Positions 17,348 to 27,217 of a stretch of DNA of 64,000 bases are shown piece by piece. The first letter of the stretch is position 1; every line of letters starts with the position of its first letter. The stretch lies in NCBI RefSeq assembly GCF_020535245.1, contig NZ_CP084910.1:1092501-1156500 (forward strand). Direction: 5' to 3'. The DNA is from Asticcacaulis sp. AND118. Its GTDB lineage: Bacteria; Pseudomonadota; Alphaproteobacteria; Caulobacterales; Caulobacteraceae. The notes beneath the pieces were generated by a model that saw nothing but the letters and a program-made list of their open reading frames with translations, made no database searches and was not told the DNA's origin. Made by a program: the position numbers and the translations under genes.

Positions 17348-18031
17348 TCATCCCGCCTTCAGAAGCGCCATCACCATGTCCCAGTGCGCTTGTGACCATT
17401 TTTTCAGGTCGTAAGGGGTGCTGCCGCCGATGATCTGGGTCAGCATGATCATGATGCCGGGCGCAATGACGATGTCCTCGATGCCGGCCAGCCGCGCCAG
17501 GGCGTCGGGGGCGAATTCCCCGCGCTCGATGCCATGACGGATGAGGGCGCGCAGCCCTTCAATTTCGCCGCCGATCAGCTCAAGCGCATAAAATTGACCG
17601 ATTTCCGGCACGCGGTGGCTTTCGGAAATGATCAGTCTGAGAATGCCGAGCGTATGTTCATCCTGAAGCAGGTTGGCGTAGAACTGCTCGTGCTCATGGC
17701 GCAACTGCGCTTCGGCGGCGCGATCAGGGTCGAGCACGAAGCCTGCGCCTTTGATGGGGTCGGTGACATGGCGGGCGACAGCAATAAACAGATCGGTCTT
17801 GGTCGGATAATAGACGTAGATCAGCGCCTTGGAGATGCCGGCGCGTTTGGCGATGTCCTCCAGCCGCGTCGCCGAAAATCCCCGCTGACAGAATTCGTCG
17901 CGCGCCGCCTCCAGTATCTGGCCCGGTCGCAGCGCCTTGGCGCGTTCGCGTATGCCCAGCCGCTTGGCGACGGCTTTCAGGCCGCAGGCGTGTTCAGGAT
18001 CAGTTGGCGCGGTGTGGGGTTTTGGTGGCAT
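17348..18031 (-). CDS. TetR-family transcriptional regulator
   Basis: A 227-residue one-component regulator. The N-terminal helix-turn-helix is clear (ARDEFCQRGFSATRLEDIAKRAGISKALIYVYYPTK, residues 43-78, quoted in part), and the C-terminal ligand domain is of the TetR type. It is divergent from the RND efflux pair with 86 bases between starts, where a dyad overlaps a likely promoter. By analogy with AcrR-type systems it probably represses the pump and itself; the inducer is unknown. Confidence 0.93.
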   Translation of the reverse strand: MPPKPHTAPTDPEHACGLKAVAKRLGIRERAKALRPGQILEAARDEFCQRGFSATRLEDIAKRAGISKALIYVYYPTKTDLFIAVARHVTDPIKGAGFVLDPDRAAEAQLRHEHEQFYANLLQDEHTLGILRLIISESHRVPEIGQFYALELIGGEIEGLRALIRHGIERGEFAPDALARLAGIEDIVIAPGIMIMLTQIIGGSTPYDLKKWSQAHWDMVMALLKAG

Positions 18032-18055
18032 TGCTTATTTTTAATACACGGTTCG

Positions 18056-18071
18056 TTGACTGATGGGTCAA
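18056..18071. promoter_or_regulatory. Candidate TetR operator in divergent promoter
   Basis: TTGAC, 6 bases, GTCAA is a perfect inverted repeat centred between tetR and the efflux operon. Its left arm could also be a -35 element, with GATAAG 17 bases further on as -10. Overlap of dyad and promoter fits repression. Confidence 0.45.
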
Positions 18072-18117
18072 TGAAACGATAAGCCTTTACAGATTTCAAG
18101 TCTTCAGGATTCCGCTC

Positions 18118-19260
18118 ATGCGCTCCGTTTTCGTTGCTCCTTATATTTTCACGGGTTTCAAACGTTCGGCTTCTCTTGTGGTCATGACGGGCTTTGTGGC
18201 GCTTTCCGCGTCTTTGGCCGCCTGCTCCGGCGGGCAGAAGGCGGAGACGGACGACAAGGCCCCCGCCCAAGGCGCTCTGGTCGAGGCGGCGGCGGCCGGT
18301 GAAAGCGTCGCGCCTCTGGTGGTGTCGGGCTCCGGCACGGTCGGGGCGTGGCAGGAAGCGCCCATCGGGGCCGAGGTCGGCGGTCTGACGGCGACCGCCG
18401 TGCTGGCCGACGAAGGCCAGTACGTGCAGCAGGGCCAGCCGCTTCTGAAGATGAACGACGCCGTGCTGCGCGCCCAGCTCCAGCAGGCGCAGGCGGGCAT
18501 CCAGAGCGCCAGGGCGCAGGCCGTCGAGGCTCAGCGCGCTTATCAACGCTATAAGGAACTGTTCGACAAGGGCTATGCCTCGCAGGCGGCGCTGGATCAG
18601 CGGGAGGCGTCTTTCAAGACGGCGCAGGCTCAGGTCGCTACCGCCGAAGCCACGGCGGCGCAGGCCCAGACGCAACTGAGCCAGACCGTGGTGCGCGCGC
18701 CGGTGTCCGGCCTGATCACCTCGCGCACCGCCGTGGCGGGTCAGATCGTCGGGGCGGGCACCGAGCTTTTCCGCATCGTGCGCGACAACCGCATCGAAAT
18801 GAACATGGAAGTGGTCGAGACCGAACTGAGCGCGGTCAAGGCCGGGATGAGCGCCACGGTGACCGGTGAGACGGGTCAGAGCGTCACCGGCACGGTCCGC
18901 GTGGTCACGCCGGTGGTCGATCAGCAGACGCGGCTGGGCTATGCGCGCATCAGCATCCCCGCCAATGCCGGCTTCAAGCCGGGGCAGTTCGCCCGCGCCT
19001 CGATCACCGTCGGCGACCAGAACGTCGTGACCATTCCGCAAAAGGCCGTCGTCTATCAGCAGAACCAGCCGGTGGCCTTCGTGCTGGGCGCCAATAACAA
19101 GGTGACGGCGCGCAAGCTGACGACCGGCGCGCTGGTCGGTCAGAACATCGTCGTGGCGCAGGGCGTGACCCCGGGCGAAAAGGTCGTCACCTCCGGCGCG
19201 GGCTTCCTGGTCGATGGCGACACGGTGCGTATCGGCAAGGCCGCTGGCGGGAAGCAATAG
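18118..19260 (+). CDS. RND efflux periplasmic adaptor (HlyD/AcrA type), lipoprotein
   Basis: Links an inner-membrane RND pump to an outer-membrane channel. The signal peptide ends in a lipobox (LAAC, Cys near residue 37). Then come a barrel-sandwich (biotinyl-lipoyl-like) half, a coiled-coil hairpin rich in Gln/Ala (residues 115-190), the second half (VVRAPVSGLITSRTAV) and beta-barrel domains. The length of 380 residues is typical. It lies 2 bases before the permease gene. No outer-membrane factor is encoded nearby. Confidence 0.94.
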   Translation: MRSVFVAPYIFTGFKRSASLVVMTGFVALSASLAACSGGQKAETDDKAPAQGALVEAAAAGESVAPLVVSGSGTVGAWQEAPIGAEVGGLTATAVLADEGQYVQQGQPLLKMNDAVLRAQLQQAQAGIQSARAQAVEAQRAYQRYKELFDKGYASQAALDQREASFKTAQAQVATAEATAAQAQTQLSQTVVRAPVSGLITSRTAVAGQIVGAGTELFRIVRDNRIEMNMEVVETELSAVKAGMSATVTGETGQSVTGTVRVVTPVVDQQTRLGYARISIPANAGFKPGQFARASITVGDQNVVTIPQKAVVYQQNQPVAFVLGANNKVTARKLTTGALVGQNIVVAQGVTPGEKVVTSGAGFLVDGDTVRIGKAAGGKQ

Positions 19261-19262
19261 CC

Positions 19263-22200
19263 ATGAGCCAGCCACCCGCCACGCCGACGCGCGCGACCAT
19301 TTCTTCGTGGTCGATCCGCAACCCGATTCCGACCATCCTGTTCTTCATCGTCATGACGATCGTGGGGATTCAGGCCTATAGCGCCCTGCGCATCAACAAC
19401 TTCCCCGACATCGACCTGCCGGTGGTCACCGCCACCTATATCCAGTCGGGGGCCGCCCCGGCGGAACTGGAAACCCAGGTCACGCGCCGCGTCGAAGATG
19501 CGGTGTCCGGTATCGGCTCGGTCAAGCACATCACCTCCTACGTCAATGACGGGGTGTCGACGACCGCCATCGAATTCCAGTTGGGGGTCAATCTCGAAAA
19601 GGCGACCAACGACGTGCGCAACGCCGTGGCGCAGATCCGTTCGGACCTGCCCGCCGACGTTGAGGACCCGATCATCCAGCGCGAGGAAGCCTCAGGCGAG
19701 GCGCTGATCAACTACATCATCCGCGGCGACGGCATGAATCCGGAGCAGCTCTCGTGGTTCGTCGATAACGAAATCGAGAAGAAGATCCTCGCCAACAAGG
19801 GCGTGGCCAAGGTCGACCGCTATGGCGGGGCCGACCGTGAAATCCGCATCCAGCTCAACCCGGCGCTGCTGGCCGGGCAGGGGATCACCGCTGCCGAAGT
19901 GTCGAACCAGTTGCGCGCCATCAATGTCAATCTGCCCGGCGGGCGGCTTGAGGTCGGCGGCTCGGAACAGTCGATCCGCACGCTGGGCAACGCGCCGTCG
20001 GTGGACGCCCTGCGCGAGACCCGCATCAACCTGCAAAGCGGCGGTTCGGTGCGCCTGGGCGATCTGGGGCAGGTCATCGACACCTGGGCCGAGCCGCGCT
20101 CGCGCGCCCGCTTCGACGGCAACGAAGTGGTGGGCTTCGGCGTCTTCCGCTCCATCGGCTCGTCGGAAGTCGACGTCGCCGAAGCCGTGCGCAAGACGAT
20201 GGCCGAGGTCGCCAAGACCCATCCTAACGTCGTGATCAAGGAAGTGACCTCGTCGGTGGACGCGGTCAATGAGAGCTTCCTCGCCTCGATGGAGACCCTG
20301 CTGATCGGGGCGGCGCTGGCCGTTTTCGTGGTGTGGCTGTTCCTCAGGGACCTGCGGGCGACCTTCGTTTCGGCCATGGCCATGCCGATGTCGCTGCTGC
20401 CGACCTTCTTCGTCATGTGGATCATGAACGACTCGTTCAACGTGGTGTCGTTGCTGGCCCTGTCGCTGACCATCGGCATTCTGGTCGACGACGCCATCGT
20501 GGAAATCGAAAACATCGTCAGACACATACGCGACGGCAAAAAACCTTACGAGGCCGCTATCGAAGCCGCCGACGAGATCGGTCTGGCAGTGGTCGCAACG
20601 ACCGCCACCATCATCGCCGTCTTTGCGCCGGTGGGCTTCATGCCGGGCATAGTGGGGCAGTTCTTCAAAAGCTTCGCACTGGCCGCCTGCGTCTCGGTCT
20701 TCTTCTCGCTGGTCGTGGCGCGGACCCTGACCCCGCTGATGGGCGCGTACATCATGCGCGCCCAGAAGGGCAAGGTGCACGGCGACCCCTTCTGGATGAA
20801 GGACTATCTGAAAATCCTCGAATGGGGTCTGCACGCGCCGCTGAGTTGGCGCGGCGTCTTCCTGACGCTCGGTCTGGGCGTCGGCCTGGTGCTGGCCGTC
20901 GCCGGCGGCGCGGAACTGCTGATGCAGGGCAAGGGCCTGATCACCCTGGGGGTCGGGATTGCGCTGATCGGGGCCGGGGTGTTTCTGGGTCTGCTCAGCG
21001 GCAGTAATCCCGTCCGCGCGCGCTGGCCGTTGCTGGGGCTGATGCTGGGTCTGATCCTGCTGGCGGTGATGAACGCCGCCGGGCCCTTCATGCCTCCGCC
21101 GCCCAATGCCCCGCCGGTCGCCGCCGAAGCGTCGAAAACCGGGGCCTATATCGGCGCGGCCATCGGCTTTGCCATCTTCGCCCTGCTGGCCTTCGGCGTG
21201 TGGCGCCTGTTCCGCAAGCACGGCGGCGAAGCCCTGACCATGCGCTGGGGTGTGCTGGGCCTCGGAATCGGCTTCTTCGTCCTGTCGATGTTCGTCGCCA
21301 CCAAGCTGCCGGGCGAGTTCATCCCCGTGGGCGATGTCGGCCGCTCCTTCCTCAAGATCGAACTGCCGCCCGGTTCGCGCCTCGACGAGACCGACGCCGT
21401 CGTCGATTCGCTGATGGAGGATTTGAAGAAACGCCCCGAAGTGCGCAGCACCTTCGCGTGGATCGACCTTCGCGACGCCACCATCATCGTCAACCTTGTC
21501 CCCCGTCACGATCGCAAGCTGACGCAACAGGAGTTCGAGGCCGACTTCAACGCTGCGGCCAAGCGCTATCCCGGCGTGCGCACCTCCTTCGGCACTGAAG
21601 GCGGCGGGGGCGGGGCGGTCAGCTTCACCCTCGTGTCGGACAATCCCGAAGACCTGGAGCGCGCCTCGCGCGAGCTTGAGCGTCAGATGCGCGGCCTGAA
21701 GGAGCTTCAGAACGTCTCATCGGCCTCGAACCTTGCGCGTCCCGAAGTCATCGTGACGCCCAAGGCCGATCAGGCGGCGCTGCTGGGCGTCTCGGCTCAG
21801 GCGATTTCGCAGGCGGCACGCGTGGCGACAGTCGGCGATTTCGACCAGATCCTCGCCAAGTACAATGTCGGCGACCGGCAAATCCCGATCCGCGTCCTGC
21901 TCGATACCGAGGCCCGGACCGATCTCGGCAACCTGGCCGACCTCAAGGTGCCGACCAATACCGGGACCGCGGTGCCGCTGTCGTCCGTGGCCGATATCCA
22001 CTTCGGTTCCGGCCCGATCCAGATCACCCGTATCGACCGCTCACGCAGTGCCACGGTGAAGGGCGACCTGCCCGTCGGCGTGCCGGGTGGCGTGGCGCAG
22101 GCCGCCGTGCGCAACCTGCCGATTATGAAGAACCTGCCCGTCGGAACCCAGGAACTGGTCACCGGCGAACAGGAGGCGCAGGCGGAAATGGGCGCGGGCT

Positions 22201-22754
22201 TCGGCATGGCCATCGTCACCGGCGTCATGCTGATGTACGTGGTGCTGGTGCTGCTGTTCCGCAGCTTCACCATCCCCATCACCATCCTGACGGCGTTGCC
22301 GCTCAGCTTCGGCGGGGCCTTCTTCCTGCTGCTGGTGTCGGGCAGTTCGCTGTCCATGCCGGCGTTGATCGGCCTCATCATGCTGATGGGCATTGCGGCG
22401 AAAAACTCGATCCTTTTGGTCGAATACGCGCTGGAAGCTATCAAGGATGGCAAGTCGCGGCACGAGGCCCTGATGGACGCCGCCCATAAACGGGCGCGGC
22501 CGATCATCATGACCACCGTGGCCATGGGGGCGGGGATGCTGCCCATCGCCGTGGGCTGGGGGGCGGACGTCGCCTTCCGTCAGCCGATGGCCATTGCGGT
22601 GATCGGCGGGATTATCACCTCGACCCTGCTGTCGCTGCTGTTCGTGCCGGTGGCCTATACGCTGGTGGACGACTTCGCCAAATTCCTGGGGCGGCATACC
22701 AACCGGTTCTTCCGTCCGGAGAAGGAAGAGGAACCGCAGAGGATCTTGGAGTAG
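19263..22754 (+). CDS. RND efflux permease with extra four-helix insertion
   Basis: Proton-driven multidrug-type exporter of the inner membrane, 1163 residues against about 1030-1050 for most relatives. The N-terminal helix starts at RNPIPTILFFIVMTIVGIQAYSA (quoted in part), the TM4 charge motif is TIGILVDDAIVEIENIV, and the C-terminal half has the matching IGLIMLMGIAAKNSILLVE. Between TM6 and TM7, residues about 525-660 hold four additional hydrophobic segments (WRGVFLTLGLG, LITLGVGIALI, WPLLGLMLGLI, YIGAAIGFAIF) and a proline-rich loop. An even number of helices keeps the topology. The substrate is unknown. Confidence 0.93.
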   Translation: MSQPPATPTRATISSWSIRNPIPTILFFIVMTIVGIQAYSALRINNFPDIDLPVVTATYIQSGAAPAELETQVTRRVEDAVSGIGSVKHITSYVNDGVSTTAIEFQLGVNLEKATNDVRNAVAQIRSDLPADVEDPIIQREEASGEALINYIIRGDGMNPEQLSWFVDNEIEKKILANKGVAKVDRYGGADREIRIQLNPALLAGQGITAAEVSNQLRAINVNLPGGRLEVGGSEQSIRTLGNAPSVDALRETRINLQSGGSVRLGDLGQVIDTWAEPRSRARFDGNEVVGFGVFRSIGSSEVDVAEAVRKTMAEVAKTHPNVVIKEVTSSVDAVNESFLASMETLLIGAALAVFVVWLFLRDLRATFVSAMAMPMSLLPTFFVMWIMNDSFNVVSLLALSLTIGILVDDAIVEIENIVRHIRDGKKPYEAAIEAADEIGLAVVATTATIIAVFAPVGFMPGIVGQFFKSFALAACVSVFFSLVVARTLTPLMGAYIMRAQKGKVHGDPFWMKDYLKILEWGLHAPLSWRGVFLTLGLGVGLVLAVAGGAELLMQGKGLITLGVGIALIGAGVFLGLLSGSNPVRARWPLLGLMLGLILLAVMNAAGPFMPPPPNAPPVAAEASKTGAYIGAAIGFAIFALLAFGVWRLFRKHGGEALTMRWGVLGLGIGFFVLSMFVATKLPGEFIPVGDVGRSFLKIELPPGSRLDETDAVVDSLMEDLKKRPEVRSTFAWIDLRDATIIVNLVPRHDRKLTQQEFEADFNAAAKRYPGVRTSFGTEGGGGGAVSFTLVSDNPEDLERASRELERQMRGLKELQNVSSASNLARPEVIVTPKADQAALLGVSAQAISQAARVATVGDFDQILAKYNVGDRQIPIRVLLDTEARTDLGNLADLKVPTNTGTAVPLSSVADIHFGSGPIQITRIDRSRSATVKGDLPVGVPGGVAQAAVRNLPIMKNLPVGTQELVTGEQEAQAEMGAGFGMAIVTGVMLMYVVLVLLFRSFTIPITILTALPLSFGGAFFLLLVSGSSLSMPALIGLIMLMGIAAKNSILLVEYALEAIKDGKSRHEALMDAAHKRARPIIMTTVAMGAGMLPIAVGWGADVAFRQPMAIAVIGGIITSTLLSLLFVPVAYTLVDDFAKFLGRHTNRFFRPEKEEEPQRILE

Positions 22755-22764
22755 TGCCCTTCTG

Positions 22765-22943
22765 TACCTCCCCGGCTATGTCGGGGAGGCGGACCGCACG
22801 AGATTGCCGATAGGCAGGTGAGATGTGGTGGTGGGGTGTCTTTGTGGGGTTTCAGCGGACTGAGTGGGTGGACGTATCGCAAGATACCCCACCACCACGC
22901 CCTGACGGGCGCGGTCCCCCTCCCCACCAAAGGTGGAGAGGTA
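22765..22943. repeat. Composite palindrome, family A, copy 1
   Basis: About 180 bases with nested inverted repeats. Outer ends are TACCTCCCC and GGAGAGGTA, next GGACCGC/GCGGTCC, and inside GTGGTGGTGGGGT pairs with ACCCCACCACCAC. It fills the gap between the convergent RND permease and aroB genes and ends 3 bases from the aroB stop codon. Confidence 0.75.
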
Positions 22944-22946
22944 TGA

Positions 22947-24059
22947 TTACCCTGTCGCGCCATCGGCGATCAGGAACTCGCGGATCGAAGCCGCCGGCAC
23001 GTCCTTGGCCACAAACGCTTCGCCAATCGCCTTGACCAGCACGAAGACCAGTTTGCCGCCCTCGGCCTTCTTGTCGTGGCCCATGTGGCGGATCAGCGTG
23101 TCGGCATCGAAGGCCGCATTGCGGATATGGTTCATCTGCGTCGGCAGGCCGGACCTGGCGATGGCGGCTACGGCACGGTCGGCGTCGGCCTGCGAACACA
23201 GGCCCGCGCGCGCCGAATAACGGAAGGCCATGCCCATGCCGATGGCCACGGCTTCGCCGTGCAGCAGGGCGTCGCCGAAGCCCAGTTCGGCCTCCAGCGC
23301 GTGACCGAAGGTATGCCCCAGATTGAGCAGGGCGCGCTGACCGCCTTCGCGCTCGTCGGCGGCGACGATCTCTGCCTTCATCTCGACGCTGCGGGCAACC
23401 GCGTGCTCGATGGCGGCGGGCTCCAGCGCCAGAACGGCCTGATCGTTGGCCTCCAGCCACTCGAAAAACGCCTTGTCGCCCAGCAGGCCGTACTTGATCA
23501 CCTCGGCATAGCCGCAGCGGATTTCGCGCGCGGGCAGGGTGCCCAGCACATCCAGATCGCACAGGACCAGACGCGGCTGATGGAAGGCCCCGATCAGGTT
23601 CTTGCCCTTGGGGTGGTCGATGGCCGTCTTTCCGCCGACGCTGGAATCGACCTGCGCCAGAAGCGTGGTCGGGATCTGCACGAAGTCGATGCCGCGCATA
23701 TAGACCGAGGCCCCGAAGCCGGTCAGGTCGCCGATGACGCCGCCGCCCAGGGCGATGACCACGTCCTTGCGGTCCAGCCCGGCATCGACCATGCCGTCGG
23801 TCAGGTCTTTCAGGCCCTCCCACGACTTGGTCTCTTCGCCCGCGGGCAGGGTCAGTATCTGCGCGGCGATGCCCTCGGCCTCCAGCACCTCTTTCAGACG
23901 TACGGCGTGCAGCGGGCCGACATGCGTGTCGGTGACGATCAGGGTGCGGCGGTTTTTCAGAAACGGCAGGACGCGCGTACCCGCCGAAGAGATCAGGCCG
24001 GCGCCGACTTCGACGTCGTAAGGGCGGAAATCGCCACCGGAAACAGGAATGGTGGTCAT
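22947..24059 (-). CDS. aroB: 3-dehydroquinate synthase
   Basis: Second step of the shikimate pathway: DAHP to 3-dehydroquinate, NAD and zinc dependent, cytosolic. The signature [19 protein letters not shown] and the segment [17 protein letters not shown] are exact family features; the zinc ligands include His in [11 protein letters not shown]. 370 residues is normal. Its ATG shares one base with the aroK stop (TGATG), so translation is coupled to aroK. Confidence 0.97.
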   Translation of the reverse strand: MTTIPVSGGDFRPYDVEVGAGLISSAGTRVLPFLKNRRTLIVTDTHVGPLHAVRLKEVLEAEGIAAQILTLPAGEETKSWEGLKDLTDGMVDAGLDRKDVVIALGGGVIGDLTGFGASVYMRGIDFVQIPTTLLAQVDSSVGGKTAIDHPKGKNLIGAFHQPRLVLCDLDVLGTLPAREIRCGYAEVIKYGLLGDKAFFEWLEANDQAVLALEPAAIEHAVARSVEMKAEIVAADEREGGQRALLNLGHTFGHALEAELGFGDALLHGEAVAIGMGMAFRYSARAGLCSQADADRAVAAIARSGLPTQMNHIRNAAFDADTLIRHMGHDKKAEGGKLVFVLVKAIGEAFVAKDVPAASIREFLIADGATG

Positions 24060-24619
24060 CAGTTTTTGTCCAGAAAAGCTTGCAACGCACTCAGCACCAG
24101 TTCGACGCTTTTGGCGTGCGACTGATCGCCGGTGTCGACCGTAATGTCGGCCTTGGCATAGAAAGGGTAGCGGTTCTTTTCGTGTTCGCGCAGCACCTCC
24201 ATCGGGTCGCGGTCGCGCAGCAGCGGGCGGTGGTTGCGGTTGGCAACGCGCCGCGCAATGACGCGCAAATCGGTCTTAAGCCACACGGTGATGGCCTTCT
24301 GGCGGATGGCGTCATGCGTCGTCGGCTGCACGAAGGCCCCGCCGCCTGTCGCCAGTATCTGCGGACCGTCATCGAGCAGGCGCGAAATAACCTTCTGTTC
24401 GCCATCGCGGAAACCGGCTTCACCAAAAGCAGCGAAGATGTCGGCGACGCTGAGGCCCGCGGCCTTTTCGATCTCTTCGTCGGCGTCGCGGAAGGGCACG
24501 GCCAGTGCGTCGGCCAGACGCCGCCCGACCGTGGTCTTGCCCACGCCCATCAGGCCCACCAGCGCCACCGGGCGCGGCAGGATCAGGCGGGGCTCAGTCT
24601 GTGTCGAGGTCTCAGGCAC
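24059..24619 (-). CDS. aroK: Shikimate kinase
   Basis: Phosphorylates shikimate using ATP. Walker A motif GLMGVGKTT near residue 23, shikimate-binding DADEEIE and FRDGE, and the lid region NRNHRPLL are all present. It has 186 residues. It heads an aroK-aroB operon and is divergent from xerD, an arrangement seen in other alphaproteobacteria. Confidence 0.97.
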   Translation of the reverse strand: MPETSTQTEPRLILPRPVALVGLMGVGKTTVGRRLADALAVPFRDADEEIEKAAGLSVADIFAAFGEAGFRDGEQKVISRLLDDGPQILATGGGAFVQPTTHDAIRQKAITVWLKTDLRVIARRVANRNHRPLLRDRDPMEVLREHEKNRYPFYAKADITVDTGDQSHAKSVELVLSALQAFLDKN

Positions 24620-24725
24620 GGCGCGCGGCCCCCGTGCACGGAAAATCGGTATGCATAAGGCTGCTTTACACGATGTTTAGGGGATTGGGCCAGAAATAAG
24701 AAGTTAACCGTGTTTCAGGTCCCGC

Positions 24726-25640
24726 ATGTCCCCCGATCCGCTCACCTCTTTTTTCCAGATGCTCAGCGTCGAACGCAATGCCTCGCCGCGCACGCGCGAG
24801 GCCTACGGGCAGGACCTGCTCGACCTGCAAACCCATGCGGGCGTGAATGCCGACGGGCTGCTGAAACTGGGGGAAACCGACATAGCCGGATTTTTCACCG
24901 CGCTGGATGCGCGCGGGCTGGCCTCTTCGACGCTTCAGCGCAAACGCTCCGCCGTGCGGCAGTTCTATCGCTTTTGCGTGCTGGAAGGTCTCATCGAGGC
25001 CGACCCCAGCCGCAAGATCGCCGCGCCTAAAAAGGGCCGGCCGCTGCCGAAAATTCTCAGCCGCGCCGAGGTGGACGCGCTGATCGCCGCCGCCGATGCC
25101 AAGGACGCGCATCAGGCCATCCGGCTGCAATGCCTGATCGAAATCGCCTATGCGTCGGGGATGCGCGTGTCGGAGATCGTGGCCTTGCGCCTCGACGCCG
25201 TGCAGAAAGACCCGGCCTTCCTGATCGTCAAGGGCAAGGGCGGGGCCGAGCGTCTGGTGCCGCTCAACCCGTCGGCGCGGATGGCCATCAAGGACTATCT
25301 CGATATCCGGCCGTTGTTTCTGGGGGCGAAGGACAAGGCCAATCCCTACCTCTTCTGCTCGCGCGGGGCCGAAGGACACCTGACGCGCCGCCGCGTGGGG
25401 CAGTTGCTGGACGAAGCGGCCATCGAGGCCGGGATCGACCCGGCGCGCGTGTCGCCCCACGTGCTGCGCCACGCCTTCGCCACCCATCTGCTCGAAGGCG
25501 GGGCTGATCTGCGCGTCGTGCAGACACTTCTGGGCCATGCCGATATTTCGACCACCCAAGTCTATACCCACGTCGCCACCGAGCGGCTGAAAGAGATCGT
25601 CGAAACCCACCACCCGTTGTCGCGAAAGCGGGCCGGTTAA
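24726..25640 (+). CDS. xerD: Tyrosine recombinase XerD
   Basis: Chromosome-dimer resolution recombinase that acts with XerC at dif. It has 304 residues, an N-terminal SAM-like DNA-binding domain, and a catalytic domain with Arg in ASGMRVSE, His-x-x-Arg in HVLRHAFATHLLEGGADLR, His in LLGHADISTTQVYTHV and the nucleophile Tyr in that last motif. The position beside aroK-aroB supports the housekeeping XerD rather than a phage integrase. Confidence 0.95.
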   Translation: MSPDPLTSFFQMLSVERNASPRTREAYGQDLLDLQTHAGVNADGLLKLGETDIAGFFTALDARGLASSTLQRKRSAVRQFYRFCVLEGLIEADPSRKIAAPKKGRPLPKILSRAEVDALIAAADAKDAHQAIRLQCLIEIAYASGMRVSEIVALRLDAVQKDPAFLIVKGKGGAERLVPLNPSARMAIKDYLDIRPLFLGAKDKANPYLFCSRGAEGHLTRRRVGQLLDEAAIEAGIDPARVSPHVLRHAFATHLLEGGADLRVVQTLLGHADISTTQVYTHVATERLKEIVETHHPLSRKRAG

Positions 25641-25727
25641 ACAGTTCGCCTGTTCGGGCATATTGCCCCCCGAGCCGACTTAAGCTAAACGCCAAGGTTT
25701 GTAACGGAACCTGAGTCCCGGAAGATC

Positions 25728-26684
25728 ATGCGCCATTATCTCGAATTCGAACGTCCGATCGCCGATCTGGAAGCCAAGATCGAGGAGTTGTCGGCCCTGT
25801 CGTCTTCGGGGGGCGCCAATCTCGACGCCGAAATCCGCGCCCTGCGCGAGCGCACCCAGGTCCTGATCAAGGAAACCTACGACCGTCTTGAGCCGTGGCA
25901 GAAGACCATGGTCGCCCGCCACCCGGAGCGTCCGCATCTGGTCGATTATCTCAACGATCTGATCGAAGATTTCGTGGAACTGCGCGGCGATCGTAAATTC
26001 GGCGACGATCAGGCCATTGTCGGCGGTCTGGGCCGGTTCCGCGGCCGTTCGGTCGTCGTCATGGGCCATGAGAAGGGCCACGACACCAATTCGCGCCTGC
26101 GCCACAATTTCGGCATGGCCCGCCCGGAAGGCTACCGCAAGGCGGTGCGCCTGATGGATATGGCCGAACAGTACGGCCTGCCGGTCATCACCTTTGTCGA
26201 TACCGCCGGGGCCTATCCGGGCATCGGCGCCGAGGAACGCGGTCAGGCTGAGGCCATTGCGCGCTCGACCGAACGCGGCCTGACGCTGAAGGTGCCGTTT
26301 ATCTCGACCGTGACGGGCGAGGGCGGTTCGGGCGGAGCCATCGCGCTGGCCGCCGCCAACCGCGTGCTGATCCTTGAGCACTCCATCTATTCGGTCATTT
26401 CGCCGGAAGGCGCGGCCTCGATCCTGTGGCGCGACGGCTCGCGCGCCAAGGACGCCGCCGACCAGATGAAGATCACTGCGCCCGACCTGCTGAAACTCGG
26501 CATCGTCGATCGCATTATCGAAGAGCCGGCGGGCGGCGCCCACGCCGACCGCGACGCGGCGATCAAAAAGGTCGGCGACGTGGTCGAAAGCGAGCTTCAG
26601 GCGCTGGATTACCTCTCGCCCGATCAACTGGTGGCCCAGCGCGCCGAGCGCTTCTACAAGATCGGCCAGATGGGACTGGTTTAA
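25728..26684 (+). CDS. accA: Acetyl-CoA carboxylase carboxyltransferase subunit alpha
   Basis: Transfers carboxyl from carboxybiotin to acetyl-CoA to make malonyl-CoA, first step of fatty acid synthesis, together with AccD. It begins with the usual coiled N-terminus (LEFERPIADLEAKIEEL) and has crotonase-like motifs DTAGAYPGIGAEERGQ and GEGGSGGAIALA. 318 residues is typical. The stop lies 2 bases from the stop of the convergent gene. Confidence 0.97.
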   Translation: MRHYLEFERPIADLEAKIEELSALSSSGGANLDAEIRALRERTQVLIKETYDRLEPWQKTMVARHPERPHLVDYLNDLIEDFVELRGDRKFGDDQAIVGGLGRFRGRSVVVMGHEKGHDTNSRLRHNFGMARPEGYRKAVRLMDMAEQYGLPVITFVDTAGAYPGIGAEERGQAEAIARSTERGLTLKVPFISTVTGEGGSGGAIALAAANRVLILEHSIYSVISPEGAASILWRDGSRAKDAADQMKITAPDLLKLGIVDRIIEEPAGGAHADRDAAIKKVGDVVESELQALDYLSPDQLVAQRAERFYKIGQMGLV

Positions 26685-26686
26685 GC

Positions 26687-27217
26687 CTAAAAACCCACCG
26701 TCTTCGACCCCTCACCCTTGCCGAAGGTCAGGCTTTTGGTCACGCCATTGAGGCGCACATTGACCAGCCCGACGCCGGTCTTGGGTGAGTTCGGGAACAG
26801 GCCATAGCCAATGTTCACGCTCTTTGGTGCGCCGTTCAGCTTGCCCCGATAGGTGAATTGCAGGTCGTCGCCCCAAGCCTCGAACGCAAAGAAGTTCAGC
26901 CTTTGACCATTGACCGTAAAGGCGTCGTGCAGGTGTGCCTGCAAGGCCGTCAGGGCGTCGGAATCGTCCACGGACGGCTGGGCGTCGGGGGCCAGTTCGA
27001 CCAGTTCCGGCTCGGTGTCGTGGGCCGACAGGGTATGCGTCACCGTCACTTCGCCGTCCGGTGTGATCTCCACCACACTCAACGTATGATGACCGCGATG
27101 GGCGAGGGCCGGAGAGGCGAAGACCAGTCCTAGAGCCGACAGAAGCACAGCACGCCTTCTAACCCCCTCGCCCCTCTGGGGAGAGGGTTGGGGTGAGGGG
27201 GAGTAACGCAAAGCCAT
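26687..27217 (-). CDS. Exported DUF6702-like protein, N-terminus encoded by a repeat
   Basis: A 176-residue secreted protein. The start ATG (27215-27217) and the first 18 or so residues (MALRYSPSPQPSPQRGEG) lie inside a family-B palindromic repeat. The hydrophobic core VLLSALGLVFASPALA follows with a likely cleavage after ALA. AAGGA lies 9 bases before the ATG, and no other in-frame ATG exists upstream of the core. The mature part (HRGHHTLSVVEITPDGEV, then a C-terminal beta-rich half) resembles DUF6702 proteins, which often neighbour M1 peptidases, as here. Function unknown. Confidence 0.72.
   Translation of the reverse strand: MALRYSPSPQPSPQRGEGVRRRAVLLSALGLVFASPALAHRGHHTLSVVEITPDGEVTVTHTLSAHDTEPELVELAPDAQPSVDDSDALTALQAHLHDAFTVNGQRLNFFAFEAWGDDLQFTYRGKLNGAPKSVNIGYGLFPNSPKTGVGLVNVRLNGVTKSLTFGKGEGSKTVGF

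Noticed and set aside
19692-21527. 611-codon minus-strand frame opposite the RND permease
   Set aside because: Composition (His, Asp, Gly, Arg, Gln) is typical of antisense frames in GC-rich DNA, and the plus strand carries an unmistakable RND protein.
24726-25640. Integrase as a sign of a mobile island
   Set aside because: The protein and its place next to aroK-aroB fit the housekeeping XerD; there are no phage genes or attachment-site repeats nearby.
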